A stretch of DNA of 64,000 nucleotides from Piper betle. Its lineage: Eukaryota > Streptophyta > Magnoliopsida > Piperales > Piperaceae. The notes beneath the pieces were generated by a model that worked only from the letters and a program-made list of their open reading frames with translations, was not told the origin of the DNA and made no database searches. Within the stretch, counting starts at the first letter, position 1. The number at the start of each line of letters is the position of its first letter. The stretch is from positions 62,001 through 126,000 of the forward strand of contig JAURVB010001772.1 in assembly GCA_033002965.1 (NCBI GenBank). Direction: 5' to 3'. Of this stretch, positions 44,471-60,316 are shown in pieces. The translations under genes were made by a program, and so were the position numbers.

Positions 44471-47400
44471 AAGTAAGAAGTAAGCTAGCCATGGCAATGT
44501 CGACATCCATTGATCATTGAAGATGGGGTAAAGGGTGTCTCAGATGGTGAATTGGGCGGCCGTGAGTGCAGCCCACCCTCCACCGATCTTTTGCTCCACA
44601 TTCAAATGCCTCCTCTCTTTCTTGTTGGTGTGCTTCCACTCCTACGGATAATGGTACCAAGTACCAACCGATCATCATCATGTCCCCATGATATAGGTGC
44701 AGTACAGTTTGCCAGCAAGAGATTAAAAGTTGATGGCAACGGGGACTAATTATACTAGTAGTGTGGCTGCATCAACATGCGGTCGGTCTGAAAATTGTGG
44801 TTCAGAGTTGATGGATTGCTCCGACTTCAATGAACAGTTTCCATGAATAGGGACACATTTGATCTGCAACTCTCCAAGAGTTATGCTTGCCCATGATGTA
44901 TTTAGCCGCATTCTTTTGACTTCTCGTTGCTTTAGTCAGAAAAATAAGAAGAAAAAATTGAAATAGCTGGGCAGGCATGGCTCAGAAGCGATTCCGAACG
45001 AGACACAGTATGTGAATATTCAAGATGAGGCAAGACCCTATTAGGCAAAATAGCTTGTCTTTTTAGGCAAGATGATGAATATCCCATCCGAATCGAATTA
45101 ATATCCAATCAAACAAAATAAGAAGTTTTTTTCCAGGTAACTGGAGTCATTCAATAATTTGTGTTAACCCTAATTTTAATACTCTCCTTCTGACTTCAAA
45201 AGTTTTTCGAGTTGACTTGAATCCGTAGTGGCTATATATTAAAAATCTTATTAGTTTTAAAGCTCTCTTTCCAAGTTGAATCCCCAAGAATATTTTATTT
45301 AAAAGATTAGTTATTGACTCCTGAGTCAGGTAAAAGAAGTTACTAAAATATATTAAAATTTTTAGTTCAATTAGATCATTATTTATTTTTTAATGAATAT
45401 AAATAAATACTAATTTCATCTATTATTTTATCTATAGCTTAAATTAGTAACTTTCATGTATTATATTATTTAGAGTATTAAATACTATTTTGATTTGGTA
45501 AATTGAGAAAATAATATAAATACCCTGAGTAAGCTGAGAGTCAGACTCAAAATCAACTTCACTTCTTAATTTGTCAAGTTGAGTCCAAATCCCAAAATTC
45601 TTAAAAATAATATTAATAAAGTTAAGATTTTTGAGAGTAAGTACCAAAAGAAAGGGAACGAAACCGGGTTCAGAGCTCCTCGTTGCAAATTCAAATTAGC
45701 CAGCTACTACTGAACCTCCTTGACCAACCCATTTACTTTCAAGGTGAGAGATAAGAGAATGTTTCTTCTTTTTTTCTCTTTTTCATACGAGATTTCATTC
45801 ACAAAAAGACACGGCCAGCTCCTTTCTGCTTTTATACTTCTTCTTTGGCTTGAGGTTGTAAACTATTTACTTGTGTTAAAGATGGTTGATGGGTAGAAGT
45901 TTAGCAAATAACGAAGAAACGTCATCTCCATTGAGGAAATTTTTTTTAAAAAAATCCTGCTGCTACTATTACATTATGCTAAGTACGTAACATGTGAGTC
46001 ATCTAATAAAAAAACCGTTTCCTTTGCCTTTCATTTTACTGATTGAACAGTTCTGAGAAATTAATTTATCTGAAAGCCAAGATGGTTTTCACAACGCTGG
46101 CCGTTGGAAACGGTAAAATTGCTTGTAATTAGTTGGATACCCATCAACATATAAGGCAAAGTGTCGAACATAATATGCATTAATAGATCAATGAACGGGG
46201 AAAATATAAACGCCTAGGTTGAGATGATGTTGCCGCACCGCATAACGAGATTTTTTTAATTAATAATTCCCGTATAACGGCCATGAGAGAGCGTTGGTTA
46301 CTAAATTTGACCAATGTATATAAGAATTAATATCATATTTACGCCACAGTCCTTTAAATTTCATAACTAGCCAACTCCCTGACTCATGCCCGATGTATAT
46401 ATTTAAAACTGTCTGGACTATGTGGATGATTTTTTTTTCTTGGCTTCTCTTTCATTCTAAGTTTTTGTTACCAGACCAATTTTATAATCGAATCGGGTAG
46501 AATAATTAAACACTAGTAAACATGCAACAGATAAATATTAAATTAATCAAATTGAATAATTACTCACAAGAATTAAATACATAAATAAATTTATATGTCA
46601 TTTAATTGCAACCAAATAATAATTATTCTAAGTAATATAAGATGTCCATCAATGTATTAAAGTCATAAAATAAACTAAGCAAATAGAAACAAATGAACTC
46701 CCAACGACAAACTGTGGATCACTATTAATAATATATAATAAAAAAAATAATTAAACAAGTTTAAATAAATAATTACTAATAATTATCCATCATAGAGTCC
46801 TATCTCTACCAAGACATCTATAGAAGTAATTACACGTTAGTAATAACACCCTTAAATAGATATAAAAATAATGAATAAAATAATAACCACAATGGTTTAC
46901 GCATAATTGGGTTCCAAAAACTGGTCGATTTATCGGAAAGAGTAACTATTTATGATCATAAATAGTATCATTTCTTTCACTAGAAGAGAGCAAATGTAAT
47001 CCCTCCGGTGCTGAGTGCGTATTAGGTTAAATTGGTTTTCAAACCTCAAAACCTAAACCATATCTTTCAGTTAGGAAATCAAAATCTCGACATTTGTCCA
47101 ACATACAAATGTCGGCAATCCGCTTCTCTCCCCACCAATCAATGACCATATAGTAGGTTAATATAATATTATACAAATTATACCTACCTTGAAAAATCTT
47201 CAATAAATAGTGTCATTCAAAAGTTGGCAAGTACTCTCTAAAATCCCAAATTATTTATTAATACATGCACTCGGTTAACTATATATAATGCCATGAAATG
47301 GTATGCATGCACACACCAGCACAACACATTTATATCAATCAAACGTATTTTGTAGATCATATATAATCAAACAAGTAATACATAATATTCAAATAATATG

Positions 47401-49111
47401 AATACGATAAATATTAAGTAAAACTATTTGATTAATAAAAAAATCAAGGTTTTGGGTTAGTATTGTGGCTTTGGTTCAAAGCGCCGCCTCCCAATTTTTT
47501 GTGTTGTGGCGTTGGCCTTGCCAATATTCACACAAATATTCAATGTTGAGGTGCTGGGTATCCCAACTTTCAGCACCGTGGCGTTAGTCTCGTACACCCA
47601 CAACATCAATACGCAATGCCGTCGCAATAAATTTCATACGAAATTAATTAAGGTTGCACTTAATCAATATGAAATTAATTATTGAATATTCTAACAAGCT
47701 AATTACATCATATAATAACTATCTATAATAAGTTTTCATACAATTAACAATAATAAAATATTTTGCCATTAAAGCACAATTTAACCAGATATTTTTTATA
47801 ACTTGCTATATAAATTAACTAGCACGTAAATTTAATTATACACATACAAAATTCTATAAATTATTATACATCTATTTATCAACAAGATTTCATCATGAAT
47901 TATAAAAGGATAAAAATATAATCATAATTTAATTTAAATAAGAATTAAACATGTGTAAATTATTTATTTTCATACAAAAACATGTCTAATGAGTTCAATA
48001 TCTAAGAAATTAAAAACCACACAATCTCATCATCAAAACACACAAACTCTCTGGTTTTTTTTCCGAATAAACCATTCAAATTTAATAAAAAATTAATATA
48101 ATCACCATATATGCATGTCCTATACATAAATTCTATGAAAGCATGATAAATTGATACAGAAATTGTATAATAGAAGACGAAACAAGCAAGCCCTAGCTCT
48201 CCCCCTTCTTGACATCAAGAATTTTTAGAGAGAGAGGGATTGACATCTCTCTACACTTATTTATTAATTGGCATAATTATATGGGGGTATATTAGGTATT
48301 CTACACCAATTAATTAATTACATCTTAATATGGCTTGTATTAATCTAAAATAGATGTTTTACTTCTTAATACCACTTTAAATAGGAGTTTAAAATCTCAA
48401 AAACTCTTTTTTCAAACTCTATTATTCACAAGAATTTTGTCATATTAAAATATTCATATTTTATAGACCTCTAAAAAGTCAATTCTACTCATCCACATCA
48501 TCATTTAATAACTTGATCTTAGTGTCAACTTGAAACATTAATATCTCACTATAGAACTTTGTTTTACCTTATTCTTTTTTTTGTTAGATTCCTTACGATG
48601 TCTATTTTATTATCCTAAAATTTTAAAAAATTTGATACGTATTCTAAGAGATATGAATTTTTAAATATGACATATTAGTTTGGCTTAACATAGGATCTTA
48701 GAGTTTTTTTCGCACGTGGTTCATTCTGGACCCACACCTAATAATTTATTAATGCTACAAATATCTTAATAAAAACAAATTTAAAATATTGTATATGTAA
48801 ATATCTAGTCCTATTGATCATCTTCTTCACTTCTCTATAATGATCTACAAAAAGTATAACATTTTTAAGACAATTATATAAAATTATAAAAATTTGATAA
48901 ATATGATAGTATAAAAATTTAATAACCATGACATTTGATAAACATGACTACATCAAATTATAAAATAAAGTACACAAAATTGATAAACATAATATCAATG
49001 CTTACGATAATCATGCTAAATTGATAATATAAACTCAATTTATAATTAATTATATATTAGTTTAAGTTTAAATATTATCAATATAGACTTTTAAGAAAAT
49101 GTATAATTGTC
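44471..49111. other. Long AT-rich intergenic block, no gene recognised
   Basis: The short plus frame at 44510-44749 has no domain. Sequence at 45180-45610 has the GAGTTGACTTGA composition of the hAT-like MITEs, but termini were not found. Around 47440-47620 a less AT-rich patch repeats a TTGTGGCGTT/GTGGCGTTGGC phrase. From about 48180 to 48250 a purine-rich run precedes more AT-rich DNA. No PBS, LTR pair or protein domain could be identified. Confidence 0.4.
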
Positions 49112-49138
49112 CCACGCATAGCGTGGATAATAACCTAA
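49112..49138 (+). mobile_element. Helitron-like 3' terminus (hairpin plus CTAA)
   Basis: CCACGC-ATA-GCGTGG forms a perfect 6-bp stem with a 3-base loop. It is followed eight bases later by CTAA and then T, the CTRR-T arrangement of Helitron 3' ends. The 5' TC end was not identified, so element length is unknown. Confidence 0.45.
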
Positions 49139-49490
49139 TTAATAATATATATTTATAATATTTAAAATTAATTTTAACTATCATTAAAAAAATATTATTT
49201 ACAAATAAAAATAACGTATTATCTGTTAAATTTTACCAAAAATATGAGTTTTTAGAATGCAATAATTATGCACAAATATTAAAAGTAATTTTAATTTTAT
49301 GTTAAATAAGTAATAATATTTATGGATTAGGTATTAATGAGTAAAATTTTAATTTGAGTAAAATTTTAATAATTAAATGAAATTTATAATTTTAAAGAAT
49401 TTTAATTCATATAGATTATACTCTAAGGTTTTCCTAACAATAAATAAATAAATTGAAATCCTAAAGTACTTATTACTCACTACATTTCTA

Positions 49491-49845
49491 AAGTTAGAAC
49501 CATCTAAATCAATACAAAGATCAATACAGGGATAACCACATCACTCTATGGGTGAATCGACTCAGAGTTTCAAGTTTTTAAATTATACACTAGTAGAAAA
49601 AATCTTCAACGATTGAAATTTTGTGACAGACTATCCCACCCCTGTCGTAAATCTGTACTGGGTCATGCACCAAGTTAGAACCATCTAAATCAATACAAAG
49701 ATCAATACAGGGATTCCCCCGTCACTCTGGCAAATCCACTCCGAGTTTCGAGTTTTAAAATTATACACCAATAGAAAAAAGTCTTCAACGATTGAAATTT
49801 TGCGACGGACTATCCATGTCGTAAATTTGTACCCGGTCTTGCACC
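49491..49845. repeat. Tandem duplication of about 180 bp
   Basis: 49491-49671 and 49672-49845 share the order AAGTTAGAACCATCTAAATC, GATCAATACAGGGAT, TCACTCT, GAGTTTC, TCTTCAACGATTGAAATTTTG, GTCGTAAAT.TGTAC and TGCACC. Copies differ by scattered substitutions and small indels. Confidence 0.85.
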
Positions 49846-49925
49846 AATTTGCAACCGCCAATATTTTGTGATCGATTTACATCGGGAAGACCCGGATAGT
49901 CCGTCGGAAATTTCTTTTATGTATA
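49588..49925. mobile_element. CACTA-like remnant
   Basis: CACTAGTAGAAAA at 49588 resembles the CACTA(C)AAGAAAA ends of plant En/Spm-type elements. It is followed by GCGACGGACTA and GTCCGTCGG units like the subterminal repeats of that group. The tandem duplication has copied the end. No transposase or second terminus was found. Confidence 0.35.
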
Positions 49926-50199
49926 TTAGAAACCGGTAAGTGACCCATTTTGCAACCATTCGTTTTCAAACGGGCTTACTGGTCTCAAAATGCAATAAAC
50001 TTTCCATTGTAACCATTGTTTTACTTGTGATCTAAAATTTTAATGCAATAAACTTTCCAATGTTGTATATGGCATACTCAAACGTTTATAAGATTATATC
50101 GTATTTGAAGCGACAGAGTCAATTTTTTTATATGCTTTAATTTGAAGAAACTTTTATGTATTAGACTTGAGAAGATGATCAATCAAAATGGGAAGCTAT

Positions 50200-51952
50200 T
50201 CGGTGGTTAATCACTTTATCCTCATAGTTATGATTAATGCAGCAAAATCGGTGAAGCTCTCTGTAGAAAACTTCACCTCAATAGACGTAAAAATATCTAT
50301 CCAAATGTGAAATACTTACCCTAATACGTGTAGAAAAAATTATCCAAATATGAAAAACTCCACCCACATAAATAATACTACTAAATTACAAATCATAGAC
50401 AAAAAAAGAGAAATACAAAAAATTAAATAATATTGATCTTATCGAGTCTTCTCTTTATAATGAACAATTTTTCTCTCTTATATGCACTCCAATGGTGAAC
50501 CGTGTCTAAATATGCATGTTCTCATTTCTCCCCCAAGGGAGAATACTCTATGAAACTTTTCATTGAGAAAATCACATGTAACATATATGTCCAATTATAT
50601 ATTTATAAATTAGAGATAAAAATACTTTTTAAAAATAAAGAACCAATTCCAAATGCTTCTCCTTTAGCATTGGAATCATCTCTTCTTGTATTCTACAATT
50701 CTTTTTAAATTTCTCGTACCTCTTGAATTAGCTTCATGTCTTTATGACTTTTAATGTGATTTAACACTTTTTCATTGAAGAGAATATCTCCAACAATTCT
50801 TTCTTTATCGTCCATGAGAAACATCTTGAAAAATCTTTTACTTGTCACTATTGTCAAATACATCTCCAACAGTTCTTCCCGCCATGACCATGAGAAACAC
50901 TTTGAAAAATCTTTTATTTTTTACCGTTGTCAAACACTTATCAAACTTGATGTACTATTGTCAACCATTAGTCGACCACCATCACATGAGAGAAATATTT
51001 TAACACATCTCCCCTCCCGTTCAAGTGTAATGCTTTCTTTCTCTTCTGATTAAAATCTCAATAAAGCACCAACAACCTTGAACAAGCTCCCACAATGTGC
51101 TCAATGAACCAAAGTTTTTCCATGAACCTCCATATGCCACGAACCACAGCTCTACGAAAAGGCATGAACGAACCAAAGCTCTCAATACCACTTGTTAGGA
51201 GGCAAATAACCTACTAGTCGAAATCTTTAATTAGCAGATAGAGCACATAATTATTCGCCGTAAAAATCTCCACCATAAATCACTGTGATTATATGTTCCT
51301 TGTTACAATCACAGTTTAATTCACTCCTCAATACATGAGTAAAATTACTTGAATAAAACTATTCTCAATGCATGAGTGAAACCACTTGCATACATGAATA
51401 AAACTACTCTCAATATATGTAAAAAATTTGACCTCAATACATGTAAAAATTCTACCTAAATGTAGAAACCTCTGTCCCAATACATGTAGAAAACGCTTAC
51501 CAAATGTGAAAAACTCTACTCCAATACATGTAGAAAATGCTACCCAAATGTGAAAAATCAACCCATATGAATATACTACTTGATTATAAATCATACATAA
51601 AAGGTAAAAAAAGATAAAAAATTGACCAATGTTGATCGAAGAACTTGAAGTTACATCTTCTACTCACAGCAAATAATTTTTCTTTCTTCTCCTACAATGG
51701 TGACCTTATTTAAATATACATATTCTCATTTCCCCCATAAAGGAGACTCCCTAAAACTTTTGAAAAGGACGAATGTATATCCAATCACATATTTATAAAG
51801 CAGAAATATGAAACACCTATTGGAAATAAAGAACAACTCTAAATACTACTCCCTGAACGTTAAAATCCTCACCGAAAAATTTCATAATTTTTCTCAAATT
51901 ACTAGTTCCTCTTAGATTGAATGTTTTATTATGGAAGAGAATATCTCTCACA
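50200..51952 (-). mobile_element. TRIM-like small LTR retroelement
   Basis: Two diverged direct copies of about 760 bp flank an internal region of about 400 bp. The right copy is 51193-51952: TGTTAGGAGG start and ATATCTCTCACA end on the plus strand. The left copy ends ATATCTCCAACA at 50795 and is recognisable back to about 50240. Shared blocks include AAAACTCTAC/CCAC, CTCATTTC.CCC..A.GGAGA, TATATCCAAT, and a GAAGAGAATATCTC end. Next to the right copy, 51183-51192, is a PBS-like stretch (TGGTATTGAGAGC on the minus strand) close to the initiator-Met PBS. A purine run borders the left copy. No gag or pol is encoded, so it is a TRIM-class or internally deleted element. Confidence 0.65.
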
Positions 51953-52322
51953 TCTTCCACACAGATGGAGTTGCGGGATTCCTTGGTGGCACGACCACCG
52001 GCCTCTTTGCCGAGCCAGAGCTATTTGTGCTTTTCTTGCCAGTGACTAATTCAAGGGGGCTTCTACCATGGCTCAGGTGGTGTGCAATTCTTAGTGAGAG
52101 CCCCCTTTGTTATTGGGTGGAATGCGGTAGTCACCACTGTCATATGCTTTGTAGTAAGGATTGTGATCCCAGTAATAATGCCGGAGGAGCAGCTGATGAT
52201 CGGCGATGACGCCGTGCAGGGCGAGGAGGCGTACGCTCTTTGGGGCGACGGCGAGAAATATGCTCCTCTAAGCATGGTTTGTATTCAGATGACACTGCAC
52301 ACAACAAGACCGCTCGTGTAGT
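51945..52322 (+). pseudogene. Ammonium transporter (AMT2-type) C-terminal fragment
   Basis: It encodes HIFHTDGVAGFLGGTTTGLFAEPE then LPVTNSRG in one frame, and then, after a shift near a run of five G at about 52055, GSGGVQFLVRAPFVIGWNAV, MPEEQLMIGDDAVQGEEAY and ALWGDGEKY in another. This is the last part of a plant AMT2/AMT3-group channel: the His-containing membrane segment, the last helix and the cytosolic tail. The rest of the gene is absent, and the left edge coincides with the end of the TRIM-like LTR at 51952, so it is a relic split or truncated by that element. Confidence 0.85.
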
Positions 52323-52614
52323 GACCCAGACGATGTAGATATATCAAAATTATATGTTTACGACTTTGCCTATTGTAAATTTTGCTTTCTAAATACTTGC
52401 GTCCACTTAAAATTAGACATTTCCTTAGAGTATCCTTTACCCAAATAGTTGCATACGTTAGGAGTGTTGTAGTAAATCTTGATAAAAAAATCCTTTCCCT
52501 ATTATAATTAGATATTAAATAACTTGAAAAAAGTGTTACATTAATTTTTTAACGCCTTCTGACCTTTGTATTTTGAGCAGTACAATATTACTTAGAACAC
52601 TACGTTAGGAACGA

Positions 52615-53085
52615 GGGGGCTCGATAGAGCTCGAATTTGCTTAATGTGTGTTTTTATTTCGATTGAGTCAAAATTCAACTTGAATCTAGTGCGGATGAAT
52701 ACAATCGCACTTTAATTCAACTCAACTCGACTCAAAGCTCGATAATTCATATTAGATACAATACTTTACATTTTTTAAGTCACCATTTACATAAAATGTG
52801 AAAAAATAATAAATATAATTATATTATAATGATGCTTGTACATGATAATATAATAATTTTATTCCCATAAAAACTATTTAATATATTAGTGAATCGAAAT
52901 TGAACTTTTTAAACTTTCATAATTAATTGTATCTTAAATTATATATATATATATATATGAATAATACTTGAGCTTTTCTATGGTCGACTTGAACTTAATT
53001 TTGCTCAAATTGACTTGAATTTTAAGTAAACAAGTTGAGTTTAAACATAGTTGAACTAAAATTGAGTTGCTCTATTAAGACCCCC
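52615..53085. mobile_element. Small TIR element with an 11-bp flanking direct repeat
   Basis: It begins GGGGGCTCGATAGAGC; the reverse complement of its right end reads GGGGGTCTTAATAGAGC. Flanks GTTAGGAACGA (52604-52614) and GTTATGAACGA (53086-53096) match at ten of eleven positions. The interior is GAGTCGAATT-rich and non-coding. The TSD length is longer than the 8 bp of hAT elements and nearer the 9-11 bp of Mutator-like elements, although the termini look hAT-like. Confidence 0.6.
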
Positions 53086-53209
53086 GTTATGAACGATACT
53101 AAATTGGCCAAGACAATATCAGGAAAGCAGTTGAACCATACGCAGCGTCAAAGGCTAAAAAGTCCCCGCTATGAAAAATTAGGCTAGTCATTATCCTTTA
53201 CATGACAGA

Positions 53210-54216
53210 TAAGGCTGTTCATGGGCTGGTCCGAGTCGAGTTTTTCAAAACTCATGATTGGCTCGAGTATGATTTTAATCGGTTCGAGTTGGGTTTTATA
53301 ATTTTGAGTTTTGAGTCAGATTCCTTTAAAAACAAAAATTGAGCTCAACCCGAGCCCGTATAAAAAGAAAAGTCGAGCTTGGTTAGGGTATGGGAATGGG
53401 AAAGAGCAATTGTGGCGACTGCTGGCCAGCGGCGACTGGTAGCGGGCATGGGCGGTGACTAGCTACAGGCACGGGCAGCGATTGGCAGCAATGGGTGACT
53501 GGCGGTGACGGCAGCGATAGGCGACGATAGGGGGGACTTTTTATCGTTAATCGTTTTTCGTAAAAATGAGAAATTTTTTTTGTTTTTCATTTTTTTCATA
53601 ATAATGAAAAATGGCTTCTTTCTTATCCTATAGAATTTATTATTTTTGTGGCACCGCCGGTGGAGGGAAAGATTTTTCGGAGGTGGAAGAAGTCGTTGCC
53701 GGTGGAGGAGATGGCGGCCAAGACACCACCTGATTATGTGAAAGAGGTCGCATTCTCACTTTTTTTAATTAAGAAAATACTATTTAGATATCTTTTTTGA
53801 TTAATGTAACATATGCATACATTGTTGTCAATAGACAATGACAATGTTAGGTGTTTTTGTTTAAAAAAATGGGTTACACTTGTAGTTTTATTATATTTAT
53901 TACAGCTTTGTTATTAATGTTTAAAGCTTTTACATATGTATATTAGGAATGATTTAAGGCATATCAATTAAATTGAGATTGTTTGGCATTTAATATGGAG
54001 TATATGAAACGTCTTGGTCTCCTTTCATTTGCCAAGTTGAGTCGAGCCTATTCGAATTATGAGTCAATTAAGTTACGAGTCAATTCTAAATAATAAAACT
54101 CATGATCGACTCAAGTTATAAATATCGAGTTATTGAGTCGAATGATAAATATAACAAATTCAAGTCGGGTCAACTCATTAAAACTTGTGAGTCAACTCGA
54201 CCCGTGAACAACCCTA
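53210..54216. mobile_element. Non-autonomous hAT-type element, 1,007 bp, exact 8-bp target duplication
   Basis: Terminal inverted repeats: TAAGGCTGTTCATGGG at the left and the reverse complement of the right end TAGGGTTGTTCACGGG, 13 of 16 identical. It is flanked by ATGACAGA on both sides (53202-53209 and 54217-54224), the 8-bp duplication of hAT transposons. The interior carries GAGTCGAG-rich arms and a GC-rich stretch (about 53410-53535) of irregular GGCGGTGACTGGC-like units. No transposase frame is present. Confidence 0.82.
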
Positions 54217-54224
54217 ATGACAGA

Positions 54225-54413
54225 TATATAATAACCGGTTACTGAGCTGTAAATCACGACTTCAGTAAAAAGTAGGATTTGGAAGGCACAATGTAAAGCA
54301 ATAAATATGCGCCCGCTAATAAGTAATTCTTTAAACAATTATTCTGTAAAGTGATTATATACCACAAAAATGGAACAAAGCAAGCAAAATGGCTACACAA
54401 GCATTTTGCCCTC
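54225..54413. other. Likely 3' UTR of the LACS9-type gene
   Basis: Short stretch between the hAT element's target duplication and the stop codon at 54414-54416 (minus). Nothing else is recognisable. Confidence 0.35.
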
Positions 54414-58835
<4,422 letters not shown>

Positions 58836-60316
58836 CTTTTTCTCCTTCTAAAATATATAAACAACAATGCCCTGTGTGGTAGAACTGCCAATTGTAGAAG
58901 ATTGCGTTACACATGAGGTTTAAATTTAGATTTCAGAAAACAGATGTAAATTATATATATACATACATACATACAAATCAAGTCACAACAGGAAATGAGG
59001 TATATGAATTTGAAGCAGCGAAAGACAATGCGAATCCCCACATCAAAGCTGGTAATCCAATTTTCAGCAACAAGAGGCGATACAAAATTTGCAAAAAAAG
59101 AAAAGATACGGGAAAAGGCTTGAAACATCACCACCTGCAACGAATCTGATAGCTTTTCTTTTTCTTTTTTGCTGATAGCCGTGGGTGTGGGTATGCGACT
59201 GAGTGCGAGCCTGCGAGCCTGCGAGAGAGGAGGGGGCGCCTCATAACGAAGGAAGGGTGAGATATATATATATATAAAGAGAGAGAGAGAGAGAGATTAT
59301 CATCATCATCATATATAAATTGAGGGCCATATTTTGGATGGTGATGACCAGGGTACGGATATCACGAAGCTTAACATGTTGGAGTTTCAGATGGCGTGCG
59401 CTTCCCGGCCCACCCTTCTTCTTCTAGTGGGGCCAGGAGGTCAATGACTCCACTCGATTCGCTTTGGGCTACAATTAATGGGGGCCGCCCAGCATGGGAT
59501 CGGGCGTGTTCATTTTTATCTCCGCCGGCGGCGATGCGCCGCCGCCGTTGTTGAACTCCGCCCTCTCAATGTGATGAAATGTTCCCTTCTCAGTCCCTCT
59601 CTTCTCACCGCGTCTTCGTCGTATGAGGTACTGTTGCCTCTTTGCTCTCATCTTTTTCAAAATTGATTCGATTGGATGATTGCGTGTGAGGATTTTTGTA
59701 TGGGAAATGTCTGGACTTAATTTTGATGTGGAAGTGCTGTTTTGTAATTGTTTATTATCGACCATTGCGGACTGTCTGCACATTTTCTTTTTTACCTTAC
59801 AACAAAAAAACAATGCATATTCCCGGAATCAAAATTAAATGACAAAGTACCCTGTTCTCGTTTCTTCCATCCCATTTGGATTTCTCCAAGTAGCTACCCT
59901 GATTTATTTGGACTTCCAGGGGATCGGTATTGGGCGATGGGGAGGGGTACTAAATCTGTACTCACTCTGTCTCTCGCTATTGTTGGCAATTATTTGTTGA
60001 AGTTTAGATGCTAATAATATCCATTACTTTTTTGCCCTAGTTCCAATGTTAATCACCGGACGAATGAACTGGGAGGTGGAGGGGAGTTGACAGGAAAAGT
60101 GCTCCTTTTGTTCGTTCTGATGAAAACTGGTTATGTGGTTAGAAGTAAACCAATTAACGCAGACTGAATTGTCGGTGTGAAAATGCCACTCCTATTTTCA
60201 AATGATTTTCACCATCGCTATTGCTGTTTTCAGCGTGCATTGACCTTTCTGAATGGTTTTTTAGGTTTAGGTTGTTGCCGTATGGGTTTTGAGTTAGCAC
60301 CCCTAGCCACAATAAC
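58836..60316. promoter_or_regulatory. Shared 5' region between LACS9-type and FAR1-domain genes
   Basis: The two genes are divergent. The LACS9-side leader exon seems to lie at about 59135-59220. It is followed by an AT run (59262-59276), a GA run (about 59278-59295) and CAT units (59299-59312). On the FAR1 side a CpG-rich stretch at 59480-59640, with a possible donor near 59628, could be a non-coding first exon, and the pyrimidine-rich run ending GTTTTTTAG near 60265 a possible acceptor. No coding exon was recognised here. Confidence 0.45.

Noticed and set aside
44510..44749. 79-codon plus-strand frame upstream of the NAC gene
   Set aside because: No domain, no conserved features and it lies in the presumed promoter-distal region.
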